Assembly (NCBI RefSeq): GCF_004912165.1
Contig: NZ_STGV01000002.1
Coordinates: 186,001-250,000 of the forward strand
Source of the DNA: Peteryoungia ipomoeae
GTDB taxonomy: Bacteria > Pseudomonadota > Alphaproteobacteria > Rhizobiales > Rhizobiaceae
Reading direction: 5' to 3'
Length of the DNA stretch: 64,000 bases
Shown here: piece after piece, positions 11,648 through 20,660 of the stretch
Layout: each line of letters begins with the position of its first letter
Position numbering within the stretch: the first letter of the stretch is position 1
Made by a program: the position numbers and the translations under genes
Notes under the pieces: generated by a model
What the model saw: the letters and a program-made list of their open reading frames with translations, nothing else
Told to the model about the DNA's origin: nothing
Databases searched by the model: none

Positions 11648-11681
11648 CGGCGATGTGTAAAAAAAAGTTTACACATCGCCG
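11648..11681. promoter_or_regulatory. 14-bp-arm inverted repeat containing a perfect PpsR motif, upstream of dxs
   Basis: The arms are CGGCGATGTGTAAA (11648-11661) and its exact complement (11668-11681), with a 6-nt A-rich loop. Inside it, 11656-11673 is TGT-N12-ACA. The site lies 36 bp after the cytochrome c stop and 124 bp before dxs. It could be a strong PpsR operator for dxs, a structural terminator for the cytochrome gene (though without a T-tract), or both. Confidence 0.65.
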
Positions 11682-11804
11682 ATATTCGCCGATGATGCGC
11701 CTACTGGACCATTCTCAAGAAGATACTGCCAGACCCGGCCTATCGACCACGTCACGGGCAGAAATGTCGAAAAGAATCGGCCACATGCGTGGGAGGAAAG
11801 CGCA

Positions 11805-13694
11805 GTGGGCTTATCTTGTGCGAATAACGTCGCCACCCCTTTGCTCGACCAGGTTCGATCCCCTGATGACCTGAAGCGCATGGATCAGGCCACACTCTGT
11901 CGGCTTGCTACGGAGCTGCGGCAGGAAACGCTGCGGGTCGTCTCAGAGACCGGAGGGCATCTCGGATCGAGCCTGGGCGTGATCGAGCTGACGGTTGCCC
12001 TTCACGCCGTGTTCGACACGCCGCGCGATATCGTCATCTGGGACGTCAGCCACCAGAGCTATCCGCACAAGATCCTGACCGGCCGCCGCGGCAAGATGAA
12101 GAGCCTCAGGAAAAAGAACGGCCTGTCCGGCTTTACCAGACGACAGGAAAGCGCCTTCGACCCGTTTGGCGCCGCCCACTCCTCCACCTCCATTTCTGCA
12201 GGGCTTGGCTTTGCGACGGCGCGTGACCTGAAAGGCGAAGAGGGGCACGTGGTCTGCGTCATCGGCGATGGCGCCATGTCTGCCGGCATGGCGTTCGAAG
12301 CCATGAACAATGCCGGACAATCGGGTCGACGCCTGATCGTGATCCTTAACGACAACGACATGTCGATTTCGCCGCCGACAGGTGCGCTTTCGGATCACCT
12401 CGCCTCGATGCGAAACGATGCCGCTGGCACAGCCGGAAATCTCTTCGAAAATTTCGGTCTGCACTATCACGGCCCTGTCGATGGACACGACCTCGCAAGC
12501 CTTGTGCCGCTCCTGACCGAGCTCAAGGCCTTGGAGACCGGTCCCATTCTCTTGCATCTGGTGACGAAAAAGGGCGCAGGCTACGCGCCCGCGGAACAAG
12601 CGGCCGATCGCTATCACGGCGTCAATCCATTCGACATCGAAACCGGGATACAGGTGAAGGCACCGGCCACGGCGCCGAGCTATACCCGCGTTTTCGCGGA
12701 GGCCTTGATCAGCGAGGCGACGAGGGACGACCGGATTGTCGCCATCACCGCCGCGATGGCCGCAGGCACCGGCCTTGACCGCTTCGGGGGCGTCTTTCCG
12801 GACCGCACCTTCGACGTCGGCATTGCCGAACAGCATGCGGTCACCTTTGCCGCCGGGCTCGCGGCAAGCGGCATGAAACCCTTTTGCGCGATCTACTCGA
12901 CCTTCCTGCAGCGTGCCTATGACCAGATCGTCCATGACGTGGCCCTGCAGAACCTGCCGGTGAGATTTGCGATCGATCGAGCCGGATTGGTCGGCGCCGA
13001 TGGGCCGACCCATGCGGGCGCCTTCGATGTTCTCTACCTTGCAAACCTGCCCGGCTTTACCGTCATGGCGGCCAGCGACGAAGCAGAACTGGTGCATATG
13101 GTGGCAACCGCCGCCGCCTTCGATCAGGGACCGATTGCCTTTCGCTATCCGCGCGGCGAGGGAACGGGGGCTCCGATGCCGTCGAGCGGGGTTGCGCTCC
13201 CCATCGGACGCGGCCGAATGGTCGAGCGCGGCAGCCAGGTTGCCCTGCTCTCCTTTGGCGCACGTCTCGGGGAATGTCTGAAAGCGCGGCGCCTTTTGGC
13301 GCTGGAAGGCATTTCCGTCAGCGTGGCCGATGCCCGCTTTGCCAAGCCGCTGGACGCCGCGCTGATCGCCGATCTCGTGAACAATCACGCCATGCTGCTG
13401 ACCATCGAGGAAGGTGCAACGGGCGGCTTCGGCGCTCTTGTCCTGCATCACCTTGCAAACCAGGGCATGCTGGACGGGCGCTGCATGGTGCGCACCCTCA
13501 CCCTACCCGATCACTTCATCGCTCAGGCCGGCAGCGACGACATGTATGAGGAGGCGCGGCTGACAGCCCGCCACATCGCGGCAGCCGCGCGCAAGGGCCT
13601 TGGCACCTTGCGTGGTCCCGATATTCGCTCCGCGCCACGAAGGGCCGGATCGCAGGAAAATCCTGCGCGTCTTCATCGTGCAGAAGACCGCTGA
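11805..13694 (+). CDS. dxs: 1-deoxy-D-xylulose-5-phosphate synthase
   Basis: Dxs (629 aa, normal length) is a thiamine-diphosphate enzyme. It condenses pyruvate with glyceraldehyde-3-phosphate and opens the MEP pathway to isoprenoids, here needed for bacteriochlorophyll tails, carotenoids and quinone. It shows [22 protein letters not shown], the ThDP motif [18 protein letters not shown], the catalytic-Glu motif [13 protein letters not shown] and [15 protein letters not shown]. The start is GTG 11805, supported by GGGAGGAAA about 8 nt upstream. Photosynthesis-cluster dxs copies are known in purple bacteria and often coexist with a housekeeping copy elsewhere. Confidence 0.95.
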   Translation: MGLSCANNVATPLLDQVRSPDDLKRMDQATLCRLATELRQETLRVVSETGGHLGSSLGVIELTVALHAVFDTPRDIVIWDVSHQSYPHKILTGRRGKMKSLRKKNGLSGFTRRQESAFDPFGAAHSSTSISAGLGFATARDLKGEEGHVVCVIGDGAMSAGMAFEAMNNAGQSGRRLIVILNDNDMSISPPTGALSDHLASMRNDAAGTAGNLFENFGLHYHGPVDGHDLASLVPLLTELKALETGPILLHLVTKKGAGYAPAEQAADRYHGVNPFDIETGIQVKAPATAPSYTRVFAEALISEATRDDRIVAITAAMAAGTGLDRFGGVFPDRTFDVGIAEQHAVTFAAGLAASGMKPFCAIYSTFLQRAYDQIVHDVALQNLPVRFAIDRAGLVGADGPTHAGAFDVLYLANLPGFTVMAASDEAELVHMVATAAAFDQGPIAFRYPRGEGTGAPMPSSGVALPIGRGRMVERGSQVALLSFGARLGECLKARRLLALEGISVSVADARFAKPLDAALIADLVNNHAMLLTIEEGATGGFGALVLHHLANQGMLDGRCMVRTLTLPDHFIAQAGSDDMYEEARLTARHIAAAARKGLGTLRGPDIRSAPRRAGSQENPARLHRAEDR

Positions 13695-13776
13695 AATCAA
13701 CCAGAAGGCGTTTTAGCGGATATAAGACTACGAGAGGTTTGGCGACAGGACGAGAATGGGGTAGCATCCGGTTGGG

Positions 13777-14742
13777 ATGAGTGAATTCGCCGACGCCGAT
13801 GACCGGGAGGGTGAAATGGCGGGTGATAGATTTGGGGAGCCGCCCGCGGGGACGGGCGAACCTCCACAGAGAGACGAAGCGAACGCGGCACAGGAAACGG
13901 CCGGTCCACGCCTTACGGGCTTCGAGCACAGAATACTGGAAAGTGCGATCCGCGGTGCGGTTCCTCGGCTTGTCGTTGCCGCGCACAAGGAATTCGTGAC
14001 GGATGCGCAGGATGAGGTCGTGCCACCGGAGCTCGATTTCCATCTACATCCGGAGCTGGATCCGAAGGCCCGGGAGCTCCCATGTACGGACAAGGCAATT
14101 ACCTACCGTACGGCATTGGCTCAGGCCCTGGTCGACCCGGACCCGCGCAGCCACCGGGCCATGATCGAGGAGTTGCAGCGCAACGACATTCCGATGCACA
14201 CGCTGGCGATCCATCTTTTCTCGCCGGTTGCCGCTCAGCTTGGACGATTGTGGTGCAATGACGAAACCGACTTCATCCAGGTCGCGGTGGCTTCGACGCG
14301 GCTCGGCATGATCGTCAACCACCTCTCCCAGAACCGCAGCCAGACCATTCGTGCCCGGGAAAAGGCGCGACGGGTTCTGCTGGCGCGAACGCAGGGCGCC
14401 ATGCATACGCTCGGGGTCTCCATCGTCGCCTCGTGCTTTCGCGACATGGGATGGGATGTGGATGGCGGAGCGGATCTTGAGCTTGACGATAGCCTCTACA
14501 TGCGGCTGTCAAACTCCTCCTATTCCCTTCTGGGCATTTCCGTCGCCCGCATCGATGAAGTGGATGAATGCGCGGAAGCCATCAGGCGCATCCACACGAA
14601 CCGTAGCCTGGACCGGATGAAGATTGCCGTGGGCGGACCGGCAGTCATGAAAACGCCGCTCGCCTTCCAGGCGATCGGCGCCGACATGATTGCAAAATCC
14701 GCGCTGGAGGTCATGCAGGTCGCCGACCGTTTGGGCGCCTGA
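13777..14742 (+). CDS. Second PpaA/AerR-like B12-binding (SCHIC) protein
   Basis: A 321-aa protein with a low-complexity acidic N-terminus (1-45), a helical middle region resembling MerR/AerR-type cobalamin-binding proteins (about 105-190) and a Rossmann-like B12/SCHIC domain (about 197-318). As in AerR, the corrinoid motif is TQGAMHTLG with His210. It differs clearly from PpaA at 4339, and there is no obvious DNA-binding domain. ATG 13777 is used here. ATG 13816, with GGGAGG 5 nt upstream, is an equally good start (308 aa). It follows dxs and is convergent with treZ, which ends 13 bp away. A light or redox sensing role in the photosynthesis regulon is inferred. Confidence 0.75.
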   Translation: MSEFADADDREGEMAGDRFGEPPAGTGEPPQRDEANAAQETAGPRLTGFEHRILESAIRGAVPRLVVAAHKEFVTDAQDEVVPPELDFHLHPELDPKARELPCTDKAITYRTALAQALVDPDPRSHRAMIEELQRNDIPMHTLAIHLFSPVAAQLGRLWCNDETDFIQVAVASTRLGMIVNHLSQNRSQTIRAREKARRVLLARTQGAMHTLGVSIVASCFRDMGWDVDGGADLELDDSLYMRLSNSSYSLLGISVARIDEVDECAEAIRRIHTNRSLDRMKIAVGGPAVMKTPLAFQAIGADMIAKSALEVMQVADRLGA

Positions 14743-14755
14743 GATTACCCCGTCG

Positions 14756-16540
14756 TCACACCGCGTCTGGCGCCGACACGCTGAAGATGAGAGACCAGGG
14801 GCCGATGGTGCCCGATTTGGTGTCCCCCAACGTGTAGATGATCTCGGTCTCCGCCGTCTGGATGACGCCGGCCTTTGGCTCTGCCGATGGGTTGGCGACA
14901 AGCCGGTACCTGCGCCCATCGCCGAGCGGCCAGGACACATGCATGAGACCGCCGTCGACCGTATAGGAGCCTCCTCGCCTCATTTTTTCAACCAGTGGCG
15001 TCACCCGCTCGCGCCTGAGCGCGATCAGATCCTTGTATCGGTTAATCCAGGCATTACCCGCCTCTTCGCTCGCGCCTTGCCAGTCCAGAATGGCAGCGCG
15101 GAACGTGTCTTCGGCTGCGGGATCGAGCGCCGTATCGGGGTCGAAGCCGGGTGGTTCAAGGATCTCCTCGGCGCGTCCCTTCCGAACACGGGCATTCAGC
15201 TCCGCGTCGAAGTCGCAGAAATAGGGAAAGGGTGTCTTGCTGCACCATTCTTCTCCCATGAAAAGCATGGGCGTCTGGGGCGCGAGAAGCAGCAGCGCGG
15301 CTGCGAACCTAAGCGTTTGCTCGGGCAAATCCGCCATGACCCGTACGCCGTTCGCGCGATTGCCGATATGATCGTGGTTGTGCAGAAAGGACACGAAGAC
15401 GCTGGGCGGCCAATCGCCGCTGGGTGCACCCCGGTGACGATCACGATGGGCCATGTATTCGCCCTGGTAGACGAAACCTTCGGCCAATGCCTTGGCCAGC
15501 GACTCGGCAACCGGAACATAATCACCGTAGTAGCGCACCGTCTCGCCTGTCGTTGCGGCATGCAGCGCATGGTGAAAATCGTCGTTCCACTGTCCATTGT
15601 ACAATGATGGCGCCGCCTGCGGGGACGAATGCAGCAGTTGCGGATTGTTGTCGTCGTTTTCGAGAATGAGATGAATAGGACGATCCGGGCACGCCGCGCG
15701 CAGCCGATGGGCAAGTTCTTCCAGAAAATGCGTTTCGCTGTCGTCCTTGATCTCATGCACGGCATCCAGGCGAAGACCATCCAACTGGAATTGATCGATC
15801 CAGTAGATCGCGTTCTCGATCAGGAATGATCGAATCGGCGCACTGTGCCTGTCGTCCAGATTGATGCCTTCACCCCATGGATTCTCATGGAGAGAGGTGA
15901 AGATCGGCGCATAGCTCGGCAGGAAATTGCCGGACGGGCCGAAGTGATTGTAGACAACGTCGAGAATGACGGAGATGCCGCGCGCATGCGCCTGGCGAAC
16001 CAGCTCCTGCAGGTCCTCCGGCCGCCCATAGCGGCTCTCGGGCGCATAGAGCAAAACACCGTCATAACCCCAGTTCCGATGCCCGGGAAAATCGGCAATC
16101 GGCATCAGCTCGATAGCGGTCACACCGAGACCAGCCAGATGATCGAGCTTGTCGATGACCGCACGAAAGGTGCCCTGCTCCGTGAAGGTGCCGACATGCA
16201 GTTCGTAGAGAACCATCTCGTGCCACGGCCGCCCAGACCAGCTCGCATCCTGGGCACGGTGAGTTTCAAGGTCCACCACCTCGCTTGGACCGAAAACGTC
16301 ATCGGGCTGGTGGCGGCTGGCGGGATCGGGAACCCCCAAGCCGCTGGACAAGCGGAATGCATATCGCGCGCCAGCCTTTACACCGGGAACCTTGCAATGG
16401 AACCAGCCGTCACCGACGGGGTCCATTGCCCTGCTCGGCATGCCGTCAATTTCGAGAGCGACCTCATCTGAGAGCGGCGCCCAAAAACGAAAGAGCACGC
16501 CATCGTCTTCTATCAACGGTCCAAATGTGAATTCTGCCAA
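14756..16540 (-). CDS. treZ: Malto-oligosyltrehalose trehalohydrolase
   Basis: TreZ is a GH13 enzyme that releases trehalose from maltooligosyl-trehalose made by TreY. An N-terminal CBM48-like domain (GVLFRFWAP) precedes the barrel. Visible catalytic blocks are ADFPGHRNWGYDGV, DVVYNHFGPSGNF, the nucleophile region DGLRLDAVHEI, the acid region LILENDDN and HNHDHIGN. I use TTG 16540 (594 aa) because GGGGAG lies upstream and family members begin just before the FGP motif. TTG 16576 would add 12 residues. No treY or treX is adjacent, so its partners must be elsewhere. Confidence 0.9.
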   Translation of the reverse strand: MAEFTFGPLIEDDGVLFRFWAPLSDEVALEIDGMPSRAMDPVGDGWFHCKVPGVKAGARYAFRLSSGLGVPDPASRHQPDDVFGPSEVVDLETHRAQDASWSGRPWHEMVLYELHVGTFTEQGTFRAVIDKLDHLAGLGVTAIELMPIADFPGHRNWGYDGVLLYAPESRYGRPEDLQELVRQAHARGISVILDVVYNHFGPSGNFLPSYAPIFTSLHENPWGEGINLDDRHSAPIRSFLIENAIYWIDQFQLDGLRLDAVHEIKDDSETHFLEELAHRLRAACPDRPIHLILENDDNNPQLLHSSPQAAPSLYNGQWNDDFHHALHAATTGETVRYYGDYVPVAESLAKALAEGFVYQGEYMAHRDRHRGAPSGDWPPSVFVSFLHNHDHIGNRANGVRVMADLPEQTLRFAAALLLLAPQTPMLFMGEEWCSKTPFPYFCDFDAELNARVRKGRAEEILEPPGFDPDTALDPAAEDTFRAAILDWQGASEEAGNAWINRYKDLIALRRERVTPLVEKMRRGGSYTVDGGLMHVSWPLGDGRRYRLVANPSAEPKAGVIQTAETEIIYTLGDTKSGTIGPWSLIFSVSAPDAV

Positions 16541-16642
16541 CGCCCCTGACTCCCCAATCCGATACGACGCAACCAAACGCCCCAGGTGAAGAATGGTTTC
16601 ACCTGGGGCGTGTATCGGACGAAGCGGCGAAAAAGCTGGGCG

Positions 16643-17755
16643 TTACGACTTTGGAGAGAAGGCGAGCGGGAAGGTTACAGCCCGTCCGGTTTGCGCGGAT
16701 GTCTGGGCCGCAAGTCCCATGGCGACGGCCCACCAGCCATCGTCTATGGCGACCTCGACGGAACGCTCGCCACGCACCGCCTTCTGGAACCGCTGATGCT
16801 GGTAGAAGGTCGAGCCATTGTGATCGCCCGCCTCCAGGAGCTGCGGATCGACGGAGATTTCCACCATGCGCGGCCCCTTGGGATCGCGCGGCGAGACGAT
16901 CACCTGGGCAATCGGCGGCTCGCCCAGATGCTCCGGCCAGAACCGGCCCGGCCCCGGCACAAGGCATTCGATCTTGCCCTTAGGCCCGACGGCAGAGATT
17001 TCCTCCTGATAGCGGGCGCCTTCGGCGAACATGCAGAGTTCCAGCATGGCGCGAGCACCGGAGGCGAAATCGACGATCACATAGGCATTGTCCCAGATGT
17101 CAGACGTCTGGCCGCCGTAAACCTCGTCGAGATGGTTCACCGCCTGCCCGCCCGAGGCCATGATCCGCACCGGATCCGACTTCAGGATATGGCGCATGAG
17201 GTCGAAGAAATGGCAGCATTTCTCCACCAGCGTGCCGCCGGTATTGCGGTTGAAGCGGTTCCAGTCGCCGACCTTTTCAAGAAAGGGAAAACGATGTTCG
17301 CGGATGGTCAGCATGCGGATGCCGCCGGTCGCCTCTGCCGCCTCCTCGATCATGCGTGCCACCGGCGGCATGTAGCGATATTCCATCGCCACCCAGATCG
17401 GGGCGGGATAGGCGACACGGAGTGCAGCAAGCCGCGGCGCATCTGCCGGATCGGTAAACAACGGCTTTTCCACCAGCACCGGCAGCGGCCGGATCGCGGC
17501 AATCTTTTCCAACTGTTCGAGATGCAGGTAGTTCGGGCTGGCAATCAGCAGGCAGTTCACCTCTTCGACTGCCAGAACCTCCTCGATGCTCTCCACCAGT
17601 CGCGCCGAGGGGACCACCTCCGCTGCCAAGGCTCGCATGCCGGCATCCGGCTCGAATATTGCAACCACCGTCGCATCCGCCAGAAGCGCAATATTGCGCA
17701 AATGCTCCTGGCCCATCATGCCGCAACCGATGATCCCGTATTGAAGTCCTGCCAC
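16643..17755 (-). CDS. Gfo/Idh/MocA-family protein; candidate NAD-dependent sulfoquinovosidase
   Basis: A 370-aa protein with an N-terminal Rossmann fold (YGIIGCGMMGQEHLRN), the family motif VEKPLF and a C-terminal substrate domain with WNRFNRNTGGTLVEKCCHFF. GTG 17755 is preferred because AGGAGGAA lies 6 nt upstream and the Rossmann motif follows at once. ATG 17797 and 17773 are alternatives. It lies immediately after the GntR gene and divergent from the smoCBA-like genes. Some Gfo/Idh/MocA proteins in sulfoquinovose clusters are NAD-dependent sulfoquinovosidases (GH188), which would supply the otherwise missing glycoside-cleavage step. That role is inference. A plain sugar dehydrogenase is possible. 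Confidence 0.8.
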   Translation of the reverse strand: MAGLQYGIIGCGMMGQEHLRNIALLADATVVAIFEPDAGMRALAAEVVPSARLVESIEEVLAVEEVNCLLIASPNYLHLEQLEKIAAIRPLPVLVEKPLFTDPADAPRLAALRVAYPAPIWVAMEYRYMPPVARMIEEAAEATGGIRMLTIREHRFPFLEKVGDWNRFNRNTGGTLVEKCCHFFDLMRHILKSDPVRIMASGGQAVNHLDEVYGGQTSDIWDNAYVIVDFASGARAMLELCMFAEGARYQEEISAVGPKGKIECLVPGPGRFWPEHLGEPPIAQVIVSPRDPKGPRMVEISVDPQLLEAGDHNGSTFYQHQRFQKAVRGERSVEVAIDDGWWAVAMGLAAQTSAQTGRAVTFPLAFSPKS

Positions 17756-17797
17756 TCGTTCCTCCTCAGGCATGGGCGTTGGGGCTTGAGACCCCAT

Positions 17798-18502
17798 TCA
17801 TTTCAGTCGCGACACGTAGCGTGCCACGTCATGGTCGAGCCAGGTGCGGGAGACTTCGGCGCGTGCGCCCTCCTGGTCCTGGCTGATGCGTTGGATATGG
17901 GGGACGGCTGCACCGGCAGGCTGGCCGAAGGCCGCATGCGCCCAGTCCGGCACGCGGTCGAGGCCGATCTGGTCTTCAGCGCGTGCGATCCAGAGCGACA
18001 GCCGGGTGCGATAGAAGAGATAGAGCGATTCCGACACCGCCTCGGGATCGATCGTCTCGACATAGGCGCCATCGAGCCAGATCTCTTCCAGCGCCGCCGG
18101 CTTGCCAGATAGCCGGCGCAGGCGACGGATGCGATGTGCTTCGTCGCTTCTGCCGAAAGCCGGAAGCTCTAAGGGCTTCGGCAGCCGATCGATCGACAGG
18201 ATTTCGGCTGTCGGCAAGCCACCACCGCCAATCAGCTCCAGCCGGAACATGGCATAGACCGACTGTGGATCGGAGTTTGCCCTGACGTAGTTTCCAGAGC
18301 CCTGGACCCGCTCCAGCAGCCCTCTGTTCTGCAGCTCGGCCAAGGCCTTTCGGAGCGTGCCGACGGCAATGCCGAGCTCTTCTGCCATCTCGCGTTCCGG
18401 TTTGAGCTTTTCCCCGTCGATCAGGCGTCCGGCCGCGATATCGCGCACCAGAAGCTCGGCAATCTGCACATAGATGGGAAGGCTTCCGGGGGCTGCCGTC
18501 AT
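17798..18502 (-). CDS. GntR/HutC-family transcriptional regulator
   Basis: A 234-aa regulator with an N-terminal winged helix-turn-helix (about 10-75: LPIYVQIAELLVRDIAAG, REMAEELGIAVGTLRKALAEL, QGSGNYV) and a UTRA effector domain (about 90-230) as in the HutC/FarR subfamily, which usually senses a small sugar or acid. It is divergent from the monooxygenase gene and co-directional with the Gfo/Idh/MocA gene. It is the obvious local regulator, most likely a repressor relieved by the substrate or an intermediate. Confidence 0.88.
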   Translation of the reverse strand: MTAAPGSLPIYVQIAELLVRDIAAGRLIDGEKLKPEREMAEELGIAVGTLRKALAELQNRGLLERVQGSGNYVRANSDPQSVYAMFRLELIGGGGLPTAEILSIDRLPKPLELPAFGRSDEAHRIRRLRRLSGKPAALEEIWLDGAYVETIDPEAVSESLYLFYRTRLSLWIARAEDQIGLDRVPDWAHAAFGQPAGAAVPHIQRISQDQEGARAEVSRTWLDHDVARYVSRLK

Positions 18503-18538
18503 GGATCAGAGTTTGCTTTTCGTCACGTCCAGAAAAAA

Positions 18539-18563
18539 TTGATACACTATTGATATATGTCAA
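18539..18563. promoter_or_regulatory. Candidate GntR operator in the divergent gap
   Basis: The 107-bp gap between the GntR and monooxygenase starts contains a 14-bp near-palindrome TTGATATATGTCAA (18550-18563) preceded by another TTGATA half-site (18539-18544). AT-rich TTGA/TCAA elements in an otherwise GC-rich gap are the best operator candidate for this regulator. This is pattern evidence only. Confidence 0.4.
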
Positions 18564-18609
18564 GACGGGTGGTACGCAAGTGGAAAGTTGGCAAGCGGAG
18601 GAGAACAGC

Positions 18610-19767
18610 ATGACCGTCGTACCCGTCACATCGGCCGATCTGGATGGCGCGGAAGTGTCGTGGTTTGCAGCACTCTGCTCTGACGATTATCAATTCCTCG
18701 GCGTGCCGGATGGCGCCCTTCGGTCGAGCTTCGAGCACTGCTCCGATATCGTGCAGAAGGCCGAGCAGCTGGGCTTTCGCAACATACTGTGCCCCTCGTC
18801 TTACCAGGTCGGCCAGGACACGCTGAGCTTCGTTGCCGGTTGCGCACCGATCACCTCCAAGATCAACATGCTGGCCGCCATCCGCTGCGGCGAGATGCAG
18901 CCGATCATGTTGGCCCGCACGGTCGCAACCCTCGACCACATGCTGAAAGGCCGCCTGACGCTCAACGTCATCAGCTCGGACTTCCCCGGCGAAGTGGCCG
19001 ATAGCGCGTTCCGCTACAAGCGCAGCCACGAGGTGGTCGAGATCCTGCGTCAGGCCTGGACCCGCGACACGATCGACCACGACGGCGAGGTCTACCAGTT
19101 CAAGGGTGTCTCCACCGAGCCTGCCCGCCCCTATCAGCAGAATGGCGGACCGCTTCTCTATTTCGGCGGCTATTCGCCCGACGCGCTCGAACTCTGCGGC
19201 GCACAATGCGACGTCTATCTGATGTGGCCGGAAAAGAAGGACCAGCTGGCCGAGCGCATGAAAGCCGTGCATGCCCGCGCCGAAGCGCATGGCCGCACGC
19301 TGGATTACGGCTTGCGCGTGCACATGATCGTGCGCGATACCGAGAAGGAAGCCCGTGAGTATGCCGATTACATCGTCTCGAAGCTCGATGACGAATACGG
19401 CAAGCTGATCCGCGAGCGGGCGCATGACTCCATTTCACTTGGCGTTGCCCACCAGGCCCGCGCCCGCGAACTGGCCGATCAGTTCGGTTATATCGAACCG
19501 CATCTGTGGACCGGCATCGGCCGGGCCCGCTCCGGCTGCGGCGCCGCGCTCGTCGGCTCCACCGACCAGATCCTGTCGGAACTCGAATCCTACCGGAAGA
19601 TGGGCATCCGTGCCTTCATTCTCTCCGGTTATCCGCATATCGACGAAGCCGTGCATTTCGGCACCAAGGTGCTGCCGCAACTGGACACGGTCTCTCTCCC
19701 GCATATTTACGGTCGCGTGCCGGCGCAAACACCGGCCACCCCTCTTGGAAATGGAGTTCGCCGCTGA
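18610..19767 (+). CDS. smoC: Flavin-dependent sulfonate monooxygenase, SmoC-like (sulfoquinovose monooxygenase)
   Basis: A 385-aa bacterial luciferase/SsuD-type monooxygenase. It should use FMNH2 and O2 to break a C-S bond, releasing sulfite. In the sulfo-SMO pathway this converts sulfoquinovose to 6-oxo-glucose. The sequence has the long SsuD-type blocks VSWFAALCSDDYQFLGVPDG, MLAAIRCGEM, GRLTLNVISSDFPGE and LWTGIGRARSGCGAALVG. These read to me as close to Agrobacterium SmoC, though this is from memory and not a search. ATG 18610 follows GGAGGAGAA. It overlaps the aldo-keto reductase by one base (TGATG). An alkanesulfonate monooxygenase is the alternative. Confidence 0.8.
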   Translation: MTVVPVTSADLDGAEVSWFAALCSDDYQFLGVPDGALRSSFEHCSDIVQKAEQLGFRNILCPSSYQVGQDTLSFVAGCAPITSKINMLAAIRCGEMQPIMLARTVATLDHMLKGRLTLNVISSDFPGEVADSAFRYKRSHEVVEILRQAWTRDTIDHDGEVYQFKGVSTEPARPYQQNGGPLLYFGGYSPDALELCGAQCDVYLMWPEKKDQLAERMKAVHARAEAHGRTLDYGLRVHMIVRDTEKEAREYADYIVSKLDDEYGKLIRERAHDSISLGVAHQARARELADQFGYIEPHLWTGIGRARSGCGAALVGSTDQILSELESYRKMGIRAFILSGYPHIDEAVHFGTKVLPQLDTVSLPHIYGRVPAQTPATPLGNGVRR

Positions 19768-20660
19768 TGCAGCGCGTCAATCTTACCCCCGACCTGACCT
19801 TCAGCCGCCTCGTCTATGGCATGTGGCGCATCGGCGACGATGCCGACACCTCGCCGAAACATGTGCAGGCGAAGATCGAGGCCTGCCTTGCCCAGGGCAT
19901 CACCACGATGGACCAAGCCGATATCTATGGCGGCTATACAGCCGAAGCGGTGCTTGGCGGCGCGTTGAAGGCCGCGCCCGGCCTGCGCGACAAGCTCGAG
20001 ATTGTCACCAAATGTGATATCGTGGCACCCGTCGGCCGGCACGCGGCCGCCCGCGTCAAGTATTACGATACGTCCGCTGCCCATATCACTGCGTCCGTCG
20101 AAGCCTCGCTTACCGACATGGGCACGGATCATATCGACCTGCTTCTGATCCACCGCCCCGATCCGCTGATCGATCCCGATGAGACCGGCCCGGCGCTGGA
20201 TGCCCTCATTGCTTCGGGCAAGGTGCGCGCCGTCGGCGTGTCCAACTTCCGCCCCTGGGATTTCTCGCTGCTGCAGTCGTCGATGGAGAACAATCTGGTC
20301 ACCAACCAGATCGAGCTCAGCCTTCTGGCGACCGACGCCTTCGTCAATGGCGATCTTGCCTATCTGCAGGAACGCATGGTGCCGCCAATGGCCTGGTCGC
20401 CTCTGGGTGGCGGGCGCCTGTTCGACGGTTCGAAGCCTGCGCTTCTCGCTGCGCTGAAACGCATCGGCGCCGAACAGGGCGTGGATGAAACCGCCGTCGC
20501 CGTTGCCTGGCTGCTGCGCCATCCCTCCGCCATCCTGCCGGTCATGGGCACCAATGCGCTGGAGCGGATCGCCAAGATTGCCGATGCGCTGACGGTGGAG
20601 ATCGACCGACAGACCTGGTTCGAACTCTATACGCTCGCAATCGGGCGGGAGGTTGCCTGA
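19767..20660 (+). CDS. smoB: Aldo-keto reductase, SmoB-like (6-oxo-glucose reductase)
   Basis: A 297-aa NAD(P)H-dependent aldo-keto reductase of the YdhF type. The catalytic region shows TTMDQADIYGGYTAE (Asp/Tyr), IVTKCDIVAP (Lys) and LLLIHRPDPL (His), and the C-terminal cofactor part has GVSNFRPWDF and PVMGTNALERI. In the sulfo-SMO pathway SmoB reduces 6-oxo-glucose to glucose. It sits between the monooxygenase and the flavin reductase with one-base overlaps on both sides, which strongly implies one pathway. GGAG lies 10 nt upstream of ATG 19767. Confidence 0.85.
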   Translation: MQRVNLTPDLTFSRLVYGMWRIGDDADTSPKHVQAKIEACLAQGITTMDQADIYGGYTAEAVLGGALKAAPGLRDKLEIVTKCDIVAPVGRHAAARVKYYDTSAAHITASVEASLTDMGTDHIDLLLIHRPDPLIDPDETGPALDALIASGKVRAVGVSNFRPWDFSLLQSSMENNLVTNQIELSLLATDAFVNGDLAYLQERMVPPMAWSPLGGGRLFDGSKPALLAALKRIGAEQGVDETAVAVAWLLRHPSAILPVMGTNALERIAKIADALTVEIDRQTWFELYTLAIGREVA

